From an uncultured Flavobacterium sp. (GTDB lineage Bacteria > Bacteroidota > Bacteroidia > Flavobacteriales > Flavobacteriaceae), in assembly GCA_937773775.1 (NCBI GenBank), contig CALJVL010000033.1, forward strand, positions 1-64,000: 64,000 nucleotides of DNA, given 5' to 3'. Positions 56,457-64,000 of this stretch are shown piece after piece (position 1 is the stretch's first letter; each line of letters opens with the position of its first letter). Position numbers and translations under genes: made by a program. Below the pieces are notes generated by a model. It worked only from the letters and a program-made list of their open reading frames with translations. It was not told the DNA's origin and did not search any database.

Positions 56457-56554
56457 ACAAGAGGAAAAATTTGAACTGATTGCAACCTCTTCATAATGAG
56501 CAAAATTCATTATGGATGCTGAATATTTTCAGTAGAAAAAATGCTAAAGCAGAA
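56457..56554 (+). promoter_or_regulatory. SAM-II-like riboswitch upstream of metK
   Basis: Stem P1 is AAGAGG (56459-56464) with CCTCTT (56486-56491), enclosing ATTTGAACTGATTGCA, which resembles the SAM-II loop. The 3' strand TGCTAAAGCAG (56542-56552) can form the pseudoknot: TGC with GCA (56482-56484) and CAG with CTG (56476-56478), keeping the CTAAA linker typical of SAM-II. Between P1 and the 3' strand are two extra hairpins (CATAATGA/TCATTATG and CTGAA/TTCAG). It lies about 60 bases before the metK start. Confidence 0.75.
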
Positions 56555-56615
56555 ACTCTCCTTTAGTATTTCCAGCAATTATTTTTCCTCACCTAATTTT
56601 AAATTTATATTTATT

Positions 56616-57866
56616 ATGGCATATTTATTTACGTCGGAATCTGTGAGTGAAGGACATCCCGACAAAATTGCAGATCAAATTTCGGATGCATTAATTGATA
56701 ATTTTTTGGCATTTGACGCCAATTCAAAAGTTGCGTGTGAAACATTAGTAACTACAGGTCAGGTAATTCTGGCTGGTGAAGTAAAGTCAAATACCTACTT
56801 AGACGTACAACAGATCACACGTGATGTAATCAAGAAAATTGGTTATACAAAAAGTGCATATATGTTTGAAGCAGATTCATGTGGTATTTTATCTGCCATA
56901 CACGAGCAATCGGCTGATATAAACCAAGGAGTTGACAGAGCCAATCCTGAAGACCAGGGAGCTGGAGACCAAGGAATGATGTTTGGTTACGCTACCAATG
57001 AAACTGAAAACTACATGCCATTAGCACTTGATTTATCTCATAAATTATTGCAAGAACTAGCACTTCTAAGACGTGAAAATAATGAACTTACTTATTTACG
57101 TCCAGATGCAAAGTCACAGGTAACATTAGAATATAGCGACGATAACAGACCAACTCGCATCGAAGCGATTGTTATTTCAACGCAACATGATGATTTTGAT
57201 GAAGAAGCAACTATGCTAGCAAAAATCAAAAAAGATATTATTGAAGTTCTGATTCCAAGAATCATTGCAAAAAACCCAACAACTGCCCATTTATTTAATG
57301 ATCAAATTAAATACCATATTAACCCAACTGGGAAGTTCGTAATTGGCGGACCTCATGGAGATAGTGGCTTAACAGGAAGAAAGATTATTGTGGATACTTA
57401 CGGTGGAAAAGGAGCTCACGGTGGCGGTGCTTTCTCCGGTAAAGACCCAAGTAAAGTAGATAGAAGTGCAGCTTATGCGACTCGTCATATCGCTAAAAAC
57501 CTTGTTGCCGCGGGAGTTGCCGAGGAATTATTAGTTCAAGTTTCTTACGCCATTGGTGTAGCTAAACCTATGGGAATCTTTATTGAAACTTACGGAACTT
57601 CAAAAGTAAAATTAACTGACGGTGAAATTGCTAAAAAAGTAGAGGCTATATTTGATATGCGTCCATACTTTATTGAGCAACGCTTAAAGTTAAGAAATCC
57701 AATCTATAGCGAAACTGCTGCGTACGGCCACATGGGACGTACTCCTGAAACCGTTACAAAAACCTTCACCGCACCGGGAGGATTAACAAAAACAGTTGTT
57801 GTTGAGTTGTTTACATGGGAAAAATTAGATTTCATTGACCAAGTTAAAACTGCTTTTGATTTGTAA
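56616..57866 (+). CDS. metK: S-adenosylmethionine synthase
   Basis: The start is set at ATG 56616 ([21 protein letters not shown]), the canonical N-terminus; the open frame upstream runs through the riboswitch. The 416-residue enzyme has [25 protein letters not shown] and [19 protein letters not shown]. It makes SAM from methionine and ATP, and is preceded by the SAM-II-like element. Confidence 0.96.
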   Translation: MAYLFTSESVSEGHPDKIADQISDALIDNFLAFDANSKVACETLVTTGQVILAGEVKSNTYLDVQQITRDVIKKIGYTKSAYMFEADSCGILSAIHEQSADINQGVDRANPEDQGAGDQGMMFGYATNETENYMPLALDLSHKLLQELALLRRENNELTYLRPDAKSQVTLEYSDDNRPTRIEAIVISTQHDDFDEEATMLAKIKKDIIEVLIPRIIAKNPTTAHLFNDQIKYHINPTGKFVIGGPHGDSGLTGRKIIVDTYGGKGAHGGGAFSGKDPSKVDRSAAYATRHIAKNLVAAGVAEELLVQVSYAIGVAKPMGIFIETYGTSKVKLTDGEIAKKVEAIFDMRPYFIEQRLKLRNPIYSETAAYGHMGRTPETVTKTFTAPGGLTKTVVVELFTWEKLDFIDQVKTAFDL

Positions 57867-57885
57867 TACAATATTTATGGTAAAG

Positions 57886-57921
57886 AAAAAGGGGAGTTTG
57901 CGTAGGCAAAATTCCCTTTTT
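57886..57921. terminator. Bidirectional terminator after metK
   Basis: AAAAAGGGGAGTTTGC pairs imperfectly with GCAAAATTCCCTTTTT around a 4-base loop, between the convergent metK and outer-membrane protein genes. Confidence 0.75.
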
Positions 57922-57939
57922 TAATCTACAAACCTTCTA

Positions 57940-60690
57940 TTATAAATTGTACTTTACAATAAAAGTTACAAATCGTGGCAGGATAATATTTTCATTGGCA
58001 TTAAAACCATTTACACTAAAGGAATTATTCAATCTAGATCTTGTATTTAGTAAATTATTGGCCTGAATTCGGTATTCAAATTTGGCGTCTTTTTTAATAT
58101 AATTCATACTAGCCGTCATGATTTTAAAATCATTAGCAATTCCGGTCGCTTCATTTTTAAAACGGTTAAAGGCATAATCCCAATTGACATTCAAACCATT
58201 TAGGAAATAATAATTCAGTTTTACAGTAGGAGTTTGAGTAGTAAATCGATTGGCTGCTTGCTCCGAAAAATTTATACGATAGCCTAAATCTATATTAGGA
58301 TATTTTTTGAACTGTGTTGCAAAAGCCAAGTTGTACCCGTGATTGACATTTTCAATGCCTTGAATAAATTCCTGAGTATTTCCATTCACTAGTCGCCTGT
58401 TTAGTACAAAATTCCGATTCCAATTCGCGTTGATCCCCGCTGTTAATTTATAATACTTCTGGAAGCTTTTCGAATAAAACACATTCCCATTCAGACTTTC
58501 ATTTTCAGCATCTAAATTCAAACGATCCGATGTAGAGTAAATACTTTGGAACAGAATCCCATTTACGACTGGGTTTTTTGTAGTAGTGTAACCTATACCT
58601 CCAAAAATCGTAGTGAAATTATACAAATTATACTTTGAATAATTCAGTCTATGACTAGTTATGAGTGAGTTTTCCAATTGTGAATTTCCACGTGCAATGC
58701 TATTAAAATTCGTAAAAACATACCCTTCGACCAACGCATTTACGTCATTAAAACCGTTTCTAACGTTGAAGTTATACGTCAAATTTTCTGATTTTTTCAA
58801 ATCCCAACGTGCAAACATATCCGGCAATAATCGGCTAAAATTAAGTTGAAAAGGATTCCCAAATTGCTCATTGGTCGTATTGTATTGATGAACAGAGAAA
58901 CCAGGATTAAATGTAAACTTGCCTACAATAAATTTATAATGCAATCCCAAAAACACATCATTAAAACGGTAACGCACATCGTTATTATATGCCGCTTGCT
59001 CTATGGGATTAACGGTTTGGTCTTGTAATATTTGTAAAATACTGGAATTATACGACTGAAAAGCATTCGTGTTTCCTGCCGTTACATTCAATATACTTTT
59101 GTTCGAAATTTGATAAAAGTAATCGATTTTTGCATCGAACTTATTTGTTTTTACAAATCTAGATTGTTCGATATTAAAGGAATTTTCATTAACAAAAACT
59201 GCACTAGGATCATTTGGGTTTTGCGAAGTAGCGTTTTGATAAGGATTGACTGAAAGTTGTGGATTGTAAAATGGATCTTCGTCTTCGTATTGATGTTGTA
59301 TTTCGAGTACCCAAGTAGACTTTGGATTTTGTGTGAAAAACATATTTAAACTCTGGTTGAATGAGGCTGGTGCTTGCTTTTGAAAAGCAATAACCGTATT
59401 GGAATTAGATACTATTGAACCATTGTTCATCGAGCTAAAATTAGTCTGGCTGTTGTCTACATCTTGTTGATCATTTTTTCTAAAGAACGCGTCATAATCC
59501 AATTGAAACTTATCATTGGCTTTGTACTTAGAACCAAATTTCGCAATAAATGCATTGTTTTTAGAGTCTGTTTTGTTTTTTCTGTTTTCTAAGGTTGCTA
59601 TATTTGTAGTATTAGGTTCAAAAATCCCTCTTTCTGAATTGGTAATAGACTGATTGAAGGTAGATGAATAAGCCGCAAAACCGGATAGTATCCATTTTTT
59701 TGAAACCGAATGATTCAAATTGAGTGCCCCAAACTTGTCACTTGCTTTGGCCACATTATCGCCGCCAGACAAACCAAAAAAGTTTCGATTAAGCGCAAGT
59801 ATTGTCCCGCTGCGACCAATGGTATTTCGGGCGCCACCTGTTATTCTGAAAAAATCTGCAGAAGTCAAAGATACCTCGCCTATATTATTCAAATTAACGA
59901 TAGAGTTGATACTGGTTTTTGGGGAATAATAAAATATTTTTGGATTAAAAATATAGCCTTTGTCATTTGCTAAACCAGCACTTACATCCCCAAACCAAAA
60001 TTTATCTTTTCCTTTTTTGAGTTTGATGTTAATCGCAATATCATCGTTATTGTTTTCTAGGCCTTTGATTTGCGACACCTCATTAAAATTACGAAGTACT
60101 TGCACTTTATCAACAGCATCCGAAGGAATGTTTTTGGAGCCTAACTTAGTATCCCCTTCCATAAAGGGCTTACCGTTTACAAATAATTTTGTTACTTTTT
60201 TCCCTTCTACTTGCACCTGACCGTCAGCCATTACCTCAAACCCAGGCAGTTTTTTAAACACATCTTCAAGCTTGCGCTCTTCACCAGTTTTAAACGAATC
60301 AGTATTGTACACAATTGTATCTCCTTTTATCGACACTGGCATTTCACGTACAATTTCTACGCCATCAAGCTCAATCCCACCGGATTCCATAGTAATATTT
60401 TGCACCATGTTTTCGGCTAGGGTTGTCAGGGTAACTTCTTTATTTTGCATCCCCAAATAACTAAGTTTGATGACATAAGTAGTATTGCTTTTAAGATTCA
60501 AGGTAAACTTCCCTTTATCAGTAGTTATAGCATAAGCATCCATGGCTTTAGTAGTTTGATTAACGGCCATGACATTGGCCATTTCTAAAGTCAGATTTGC
60601 TTTGTCTTGAACCACTCCTTCCAAACGAATATTTTGTGCATAGGAAATGGAAACCACCACGAAGGCGATCAATACTAGAATTTTTCTCAT
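57940..60690 (-). CDS. Outer-membrane beta-barrel protein with carboxypeptidase-like domain
   Basis: Starting at the Met at 60690 gives 916 residues with a signal peptide (RKILVLIAFVVVSISYAQ), an N-terminal CarboxypepD_reg-like beta-sandwich (LEGVVQDKANLTLEMANVMA), a plug-like region (EERKLEDVFKKLPGFEVMADGQ, VEGKKVTKLFVNGKPF) and a long C-terminal barrel ending RFVTFIVKYNL. This is a TonB-receptor-like outer-membrane protein; no classical TonB box is evident. It is paired with the GLPGLI gene upstream, a frequent arrangement. The substrate is unknown. Confidence 0.88.
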   Translation of the reverse strand: MRKILVLIAFVVVSISYAQNIRLEGVVQDKANLTLEMANVMAVNQTTKAMDAYAITTDKGKFTLNLKSNTTYVIKLSYLGMQNKEVTLTTLAENMVQNITMESGGIELDGVEIVREMPVSIKGDTIVYNTDSFKTGEERKLEDVFKKLPGFEVMADGQVQVEGKKVTKLFVNGKPFMEGDTKLGSKNIPSDAVDKVQVLRNFNEVSQIKGLENNNDDIAINIKLKKGKDKFWFGDVSAGLANDKGYIFNPKIFYYSPKTSINSIVNLNNIGEVSLTSADFFRITGGARNTIGRSGTILALNRNFFGLSGGDNVAKASDKFGALNLNHSVSKKWILSGFAAYSSTFNQSITNSERGIFEPNTTNIATLENRKNKTDSKNNAFIAKFGSKYKANDKFQLDYDAFFRKNDQQDVDNSQTNFSSMNNGSIVSNSNTVIAFQKQAPASFNQSLNMFFTQNPKSTWVLEIQHQYEDEDPFYNPQLSVNPYQNATSQNPNDPSAVFVNENSFNIEQSRFVKTNKFDAKIDYFYQISNKSILNVTAGNTNAFQSYNSSILQILQDQTVNPIEQAAYNNDVRYRFNDVFLGLHYKFIVGKFTFNPGFSVHQYNTTNEQFGNPFQLNFSRLLPDMFARWDLKKSENLTYNFNVRNGFNDVNALVEGYVFTNFNSIARGNSQLENSLITSHRLNYSKYNLYNFTTIFGGIGYTTTKNPVVNGILFQSIYSTSDRLNLDAENESLNGNVFYSKSFQKYYKLTAGINANWNRNFVLNRRLVNGNTQEFIQGIENVNHGYNLAFATQFKKYPNIDLGYRINFSEQAANRFTTQTPTVKLNYYFLNGLNVNWDYAFNRFKNEATGIANDFKIMTASMNYIKKDAKFEYRIQANNLLNTRSRLNNSFSVNGFNANENIILPRFVTFIVKYNL

Positions 60691-60722
60691 TTTAATTGGG
60701 TGTATAACTGTAATAGTGGGTA

Positions 60723-61619
60723 TTAATTTCCAAAACGAATTTGCATGCCTCCATTTCCTCCGCGACCTTGATTCATTTCTCTCCACTCTTCCATTTTTTT
60801 CATAACCGTTTCATCATATTCCTTTTGGGAGATTACTTTTCCTTTTGAAGGCGCTTTTATTTCCGCTTTGACTTTGGGATTCAACACCACCTTAGAACAC
60901 AAAAGAACCGTTTTACCGTCATTTACCTCCAATATCAGCCCTGGCAAGCCCCAATATCCTTCTGGACCTTGACTCACTGGTATTTCTGGGGTATACCATG
61001 CAGTAATTACTATTTCTTTCGGTACTTCAACCGCATCTAAAAAATTTGTTTTTTTATCAGCAGCCGGTTTTTCTCCCTCTTTTTTATCTGCATCCTCTTT
61101 TCGCGGTCTCAAATTTCTAAAATCAGTTGCGCTAGGTTTTTTTACAGCTGTGGCTTTGTAACAAGTATACCCTCCAATTACTCTTGTTTCAGCTTCCATC
61201 TTCCAGGCTAGACTCGTAAGCGAATCTTTGACCAAGAATTCTTTTCCCATATACTCTTTGTCGTTACTGTATTGTTTGTCTTTTACATTTTTATAATAGG
61301 TACCGCCGCCGCCCATCATAGAGCTCCAGATTCTCATTCCGCCTCCCCCTTGTGCCGACGCTTCTAACTTTTCTTCTTCCTTATAAATAGAGGCCGTTTT
61401 ATTGAAGTTTAGGATAAATGTTTTTTCGAACATATTCTTCATACTTTCCTCAATCCTCTTCTGCATATCCGGAGTCATATTTTTGTTTCTTTCCATTCGT
61501 GCTTTAAAATCAGAAGTACTGGTTTTGGACTCATAAATGGCCATCCCCTGGAATTCCTGGGCATAAAGCCCCAAATACGAAACAACAGCAAATGCTAGGG
61601 TAAAAATGGTTTTATTCAT
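60723..61619 (-). CDS. GLPGLI-family periplasmic protein
   Basis: The 298-residue protein has a signal peptide (IFTLAFAVVSYLGLYAQ) and the eponymous motif GYWGLPGLILEVND, with AWYTPEIPVSQGP before it. The family is restricted to Bacteroidota and its function is unknown. It is followed, 32 bases on, by the outer-membrane barrel gene, so the two probably form one transcription unit. Confidence 0.9.
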   Translation of the reverse strand: MNKTIFTLAFAVVSYLGLYAQEFQGMAIYESKTSTSDFKARMERNKNMTPDMQKRIEESMKNMFEKTFILNFNKTASIYKEEEKLEASAQGGGGMRIWSSMMGGGGTYYKNVKDKQYSNDKEYMGKEFLVKDSLTSLAWKMEAETRVIGGYTCYKATAVKKPSATDFRNLRPRKEDADKKEGEKPAADKKTNFLDAVEVPKEIVITAWYTPEIPVSQGPEGYWGLPGLILEVNDGKTVLLCSKVVLNPKVKAEIKAPSKGKVISQKEYDETVMKKMEEWREMNQGRGGNGGMQIRFGN

Positions 61620-61748
61620 AATAGTTATGTTTTAATTTTCAGATACTCAATTGGACAGCAAATATGCTTTATTGTTACATCTACTTACTTAAATAATTTA
61701 GTTAAGACATTAGTAATTATGAAAGGTTTAACTGTAAATTAGCTTTCT

Positions 61749-62541
61749 GTGAAAAAAACATTAACATTTATATTATCAATATCGTTTTCAATTGCATTTG
61801 GACAAAGCAACAGCCTAATTACTGCAAAAATCAGTGACATTAATTTTGAGGCTGATCTCTTTTTAGGCTTTGATCAATTTGGTTTTCAGTATTTCATAAG
61901 CAATGAAGTTTTACACAAAATAAAAAACAGCGAAACTTTTGTAATACTAAAACCCTTCTTTGGGAAAAATAGCCAAGGTCGATCTGCAAAATCCACTAAA
62001 AATTGTCATATTCTACGAAAGCTACAATGCAGTAATCCTACTTGACAACCAATTGAATGAAGTACAAAGAATACAGTTTTCTCTAAACTCAACCCCTATA
62101 GTTATTACAGCGACTGGAATAGCTTCACAAAATCAACTTTGGGTCTATGATAGTTTGAATCAGCAAATTGGTCTTTATGACTATTTAAATAATAATTACA
62201 AAGCCATATCTACGTCTTTTCCAGCAAGCATAAAACAGTATCAATCAGATTTCAATACTTTTTACTGGATCGACGATAAAAACAATTGGTTTTCATGCGA
62301 TATTTTTGGAAAAATCACAACCAAAGGAAAAGTCGCCAATTCTGATTCTATCGAAATTATTAATGATCACCAGTATATCTTCTCTAAAAATAACGATTTG
62401 ATTTTTGAAGATATTAAAAAAAAGGAAAAGTATAAAATTAAAATTTCGGAAAAAACGTTTAAAAAATTCTCCTACAAAGGCCAAATTTTATCTATTTTTA
62501 CATCGCAGGGAATTATAAATTATAAAATCACAATACCGTAA
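61749..62541 (+). pseudogene. Exported hypothetical protein, single frameshift
   Basis: A GTG start at 61749 opens a signal peptide (KKTLTFILSISFSIAFGQ). After about 67 residues the frame shifts at an A4 run near 61948. The remaining part (GKIAKVDLQNPLKIVIFYES, LLDNQLNEVQRIQF, QNQLWVYDSLNQQIGLYDY) continues to a stop that overlaps the kinase ATG. Removing one A gives 263 residues, probably beta-propeller-like. The family is common in flavobacteria next to this kinase, with no known function. The break may be a base-calling error. Confidence 0.7.
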
Positions 62542-63155
62542 TGCACATAGCAGTAGCAGGAAATATAGGATCAGGTAAAACAACTCTAACACGATTATTG
62601 GCAAAGCACTTTAAGTGGGAACCTCATTTCGAGGATGTAGTTGACAACCCCTATTTGGATGATTTTTATCATCAGATGGAACGTTGGTCCTTTAATTTAC
62701 AGATTTATTTCTTGAACAGTCGTTTTCGTCAGGTGATGCAAATTCGCGAAAGTGGTAAAAAAATTATTCAGGACAGAACCATTTACGAAGATGCCCATAT
62801 ATTTGCTCCCAATCTTTATTCTATGGGATTGATGACCAACCGTGATTTTCAAAACTATTCTAGTCTTTTTGAATTGATGGAATCGACAGTTAAGGCACCA
62901 GATTTATTAATCTATTTAAGAAGCTCTATTCCTAATTTAGTTGGACAAATTCACAAACGTGGTCGCGAGTATGAATCCACAATTTCCATTGACTATTTAA
63001 GTCGTTTGAACGAACGTTATGAAGCATGGGTTCACACTTATGACAGAGGAAAAATACTAATCATAGACGTAGACAACATTAATTTTGTTGATAAACCCGA
63101 AGACTTGGGCACCATCATCACCCGCATAGATGCGGAGATAAACGGATTGTTTTAG
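62541..63155 (+). CDS. Deoxynucleoside kinase
   Basis: The 204-residue P-loop kinase has AVAGNIGSGKTTLTRLLAK, FEDVVDNPYLDDFY, QDRTIYEDAHIFA (ERS/DR catalytic region) and LIYLRSS with HKRGREYE lid arginines. It phosphorylates deoxynucleosides for salvage; base specificity is not readable. It is translationally coupled to the preceding gene by a one-base overlap (TAATG). Confidence 0.9.
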   Translation: MHIAVAGNIGSGKTTLTRLLAKHFKWEPHFEDVVDNPYLDDFYHQMERWSFNLQIYFLNSRFRQVMQIRESGKKIIQDRTIYEDAHIFAPNLYSMGLMTNRDFQNYSSLFELMESTVKAPDLLIYLRSSIPNLVGQIHKRGREYESTISIDYLSRLNERYEAWVHTYDRGKILIIDVDNINFVDKPEDLGTIITRIDAEINGLF

Positions 63156-63213
63156 TTCTCTGCCTGTCTTAATAAAGCTGACCAAAATTGGCTTCAAATA
63201 TTTTATAAAACGA

Positions 63214-63246
63214 AAAAATGCCTCGCAATCGCGAAGCATTTTTATT
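63214..63246. terminator. Bidirectional terminator between kinase and pyrophosphatase genes
   Basis: AAATGCCTCGC pairs with GCGAAGCATTT (one mismatch) around AATC, followed by T's and preceded by A's, between convergent genes. Confidence 0.8.
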
Positions 63247-63291
63247 TGTAAACTATCGTCAAATTTAAAAATTTAACCATGTTTTTAAAGT

Positions 63292-64000
63292 CTATTTCAA
63301 TTCATCAATTTTTGCCTGAACCTCAGCATCAGTTCCTTCAAAAACTTGCGTTTCAACCTCTCCATTAACTGTTGTAGTTACTGTACCTACAACAGTTCCG
63401 TTGACACTAGATTTTTCAATCATTATTTGTTTCGATACTTCTCCGTGGATCACTGCGTTATCAGAAATAGTGTGGCTTCCACTTCCTAAAATAGGTGCCA
63501 TCACTAATCCGATCAAGCAAGTTAGTTTAATTAAAATATTCATAGAAGGCCCTGAAGTATCTTTGAACGGATCTCCAACCGTATCTCCAGTTACGGCAGC
63601 TTTATGTGCTTCTGACCCTTTATAAGTCATCTCACCGTTAATCATAACCCCTGCTTCAAAAGATTTCTTGGCATTGTCCCAAGCACCTCCTGCATTGTTT
63701 TGAAAAACAGCCCAAAGAACTCCCGAAACAGTAACCCCTGCCATATATCCTCCAAGCATTTCTGCAATTAATTGGTTGTTATCTCCGTATACTAACTTTC
63801 CAAGCAAAACAATTGCAATTGGAAAACCGATTGTCAAAACGCCCGGTAACATCATTTCACGTAAAGCTGCTTTGGTAGAAATGTCAACACATTTTGCATA
63901 TTCAGGTTTTCCGGTTCCTTCCATAATTCCTGGAATTTCCTTGAACTGGCGGCGCACTTCGTAAACCATGTCCATCGCGGCTTTCCCAACAGAATTCATC
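63292..64000 (-). CDS. hppA: Membrane-bound proton/sodium-translocating pyrophosphatase, C-terminal part
   Basis: Only the last 235 residues are in the window; the gene continues past the right edge. [37 protein letters not shown] and [23 protein letters not shown] carry the acidic and lysine residues of the pyrophosphate site. The enzyme couples PPi hydrolysis to ion pumping. The tail beyond LGSGSH (about 65 residues, ending [10 protein letters not shown]) is a hydrophilic extension. Confidence 0.93.
   Translation of the reverse strand, partial: MNSVGKAAMDMVYEVRRQFKEIPGIMEGTGKPEYAKCVDISTKAALREMMLPGVLTIGFPIAIVLLGKLVYGDNNQLIAEMLGGYMAGVTVSGVLWAVFQNNAGGAWDNAKKSFEAGVMINGEMTYKGSEAHKAAVTGDTVGDPFKDTSGPSMNILIKLTCLIGLVMAPILGSGSHTISDNAVIHGEVSKQIMIEKSSVNGTVVGTVTTTVNGEVETQVFEGTDAEVQAKIDELK

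Noticed and set aside
1..64000. CRISPR arrays, prophage, insertion sequences, tRNA genes
   Set aside because: I found no regularly spaced repeats, phage or transposase genes, or cloverleaf-like tRNA sequence. A dedicated tRNA scan was not possible.

Overview
The window looks like a chromosome segment of a Flavobacterium-type member of the Bacteroidota. It is AT-rich and carries a gldA-type gliding-motility ATPase. Promoters fit the Bacteroidota TTG-N18-20-TAnnTTTG pattern. The protein families are typical of the group: GLPGLI, DUF2490, penicillin acylase, the split MetH, and a MetX-aspartokinase-homoserine dehydrogenase fusion. No phage, IS element, CRISPR array or tRNA was found. Nearly everything is core metabolism, and the interest lies mainly in regulatory RNA and in decay.

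Layout. 1-420: three tandem promoters and a leader pointing left, probably into a 16S rRNA gene just outside the window. 0.8-5.5 kb: FtsX-type permease, NamZ/DUF1343, YkgJ-type protein, methyltransferase and queE; all but the methyltransferase carry frameshifts, nearly all single-base insertions in homopolymers. 5.7-11.5 kb: a minus-strand TonB energy-transduction operon (exbB, two exbD, tonB, a small membrane protein, a PstS-like lipoprotein, a TPR protein). 11.8-13.4 kb: a decayed HerA-like ATPase gene. 13.6-20.2 kb: cupin, kynurenine 3-monooxygenase, penicillin acylase, flavin reductase, kynureninase. 20.5-24.8 kb: queA, aroA, mazG-like, dtd, rsgA. 24.9-29.1 kb: an aromatic amino acid operon (pheA, aminotransferase, tyrA, DAHP synthase-chorismate mutase) preceded by an uncatalogued leader peptide and attenuator. 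29.3-32.3 kb: symporter, gldA, a repeat-containing lipoprotein. 32.7-39.5 kb: split metH and metF behind a SAM-I riboswitch. 39.5-48 kb: assimilatory sulfate reduction. 48.3-49.6 kb: TauE-type permease and an Rrf2 regulator. 49.7-55.1 kb: methionine operon (MetX-AK-HSD fusion, OsmC, sulfhydrylase) behind a second SAM-I riboswitch. 56.4-57.9 kb: metK behind a SAM-II-like riboswitch. 57.9-64 kb: outer-membrane beta-barrel protein with GLPGLI partner, deoxynucleoside kinase, and the 3' part of a membrane pyrophosphatase gene.

How the parts work together. Sulfate is activated by CysD/CysN, reduced by an APS-type CysH, then by a siroheme sulfite reductase whose cofactor is made by the adjacent SUMT and precorrin-2 dehydrogenase genes and whose electrons probably come from the adjacent ferredoxin reductase. 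The sulfide feeds the sulfhydrylase, which uses the acyl-homoserine made by the trifunctional fusion. MetH and MetF finish methionine and MetK makes SAM, and SAM-sensing RNAs appear to control three points of the chain. The aromatic operon appears to be controlled separately, by ribosome stalling at Phe/Tyr/Trp codons in a 26-codon leader.
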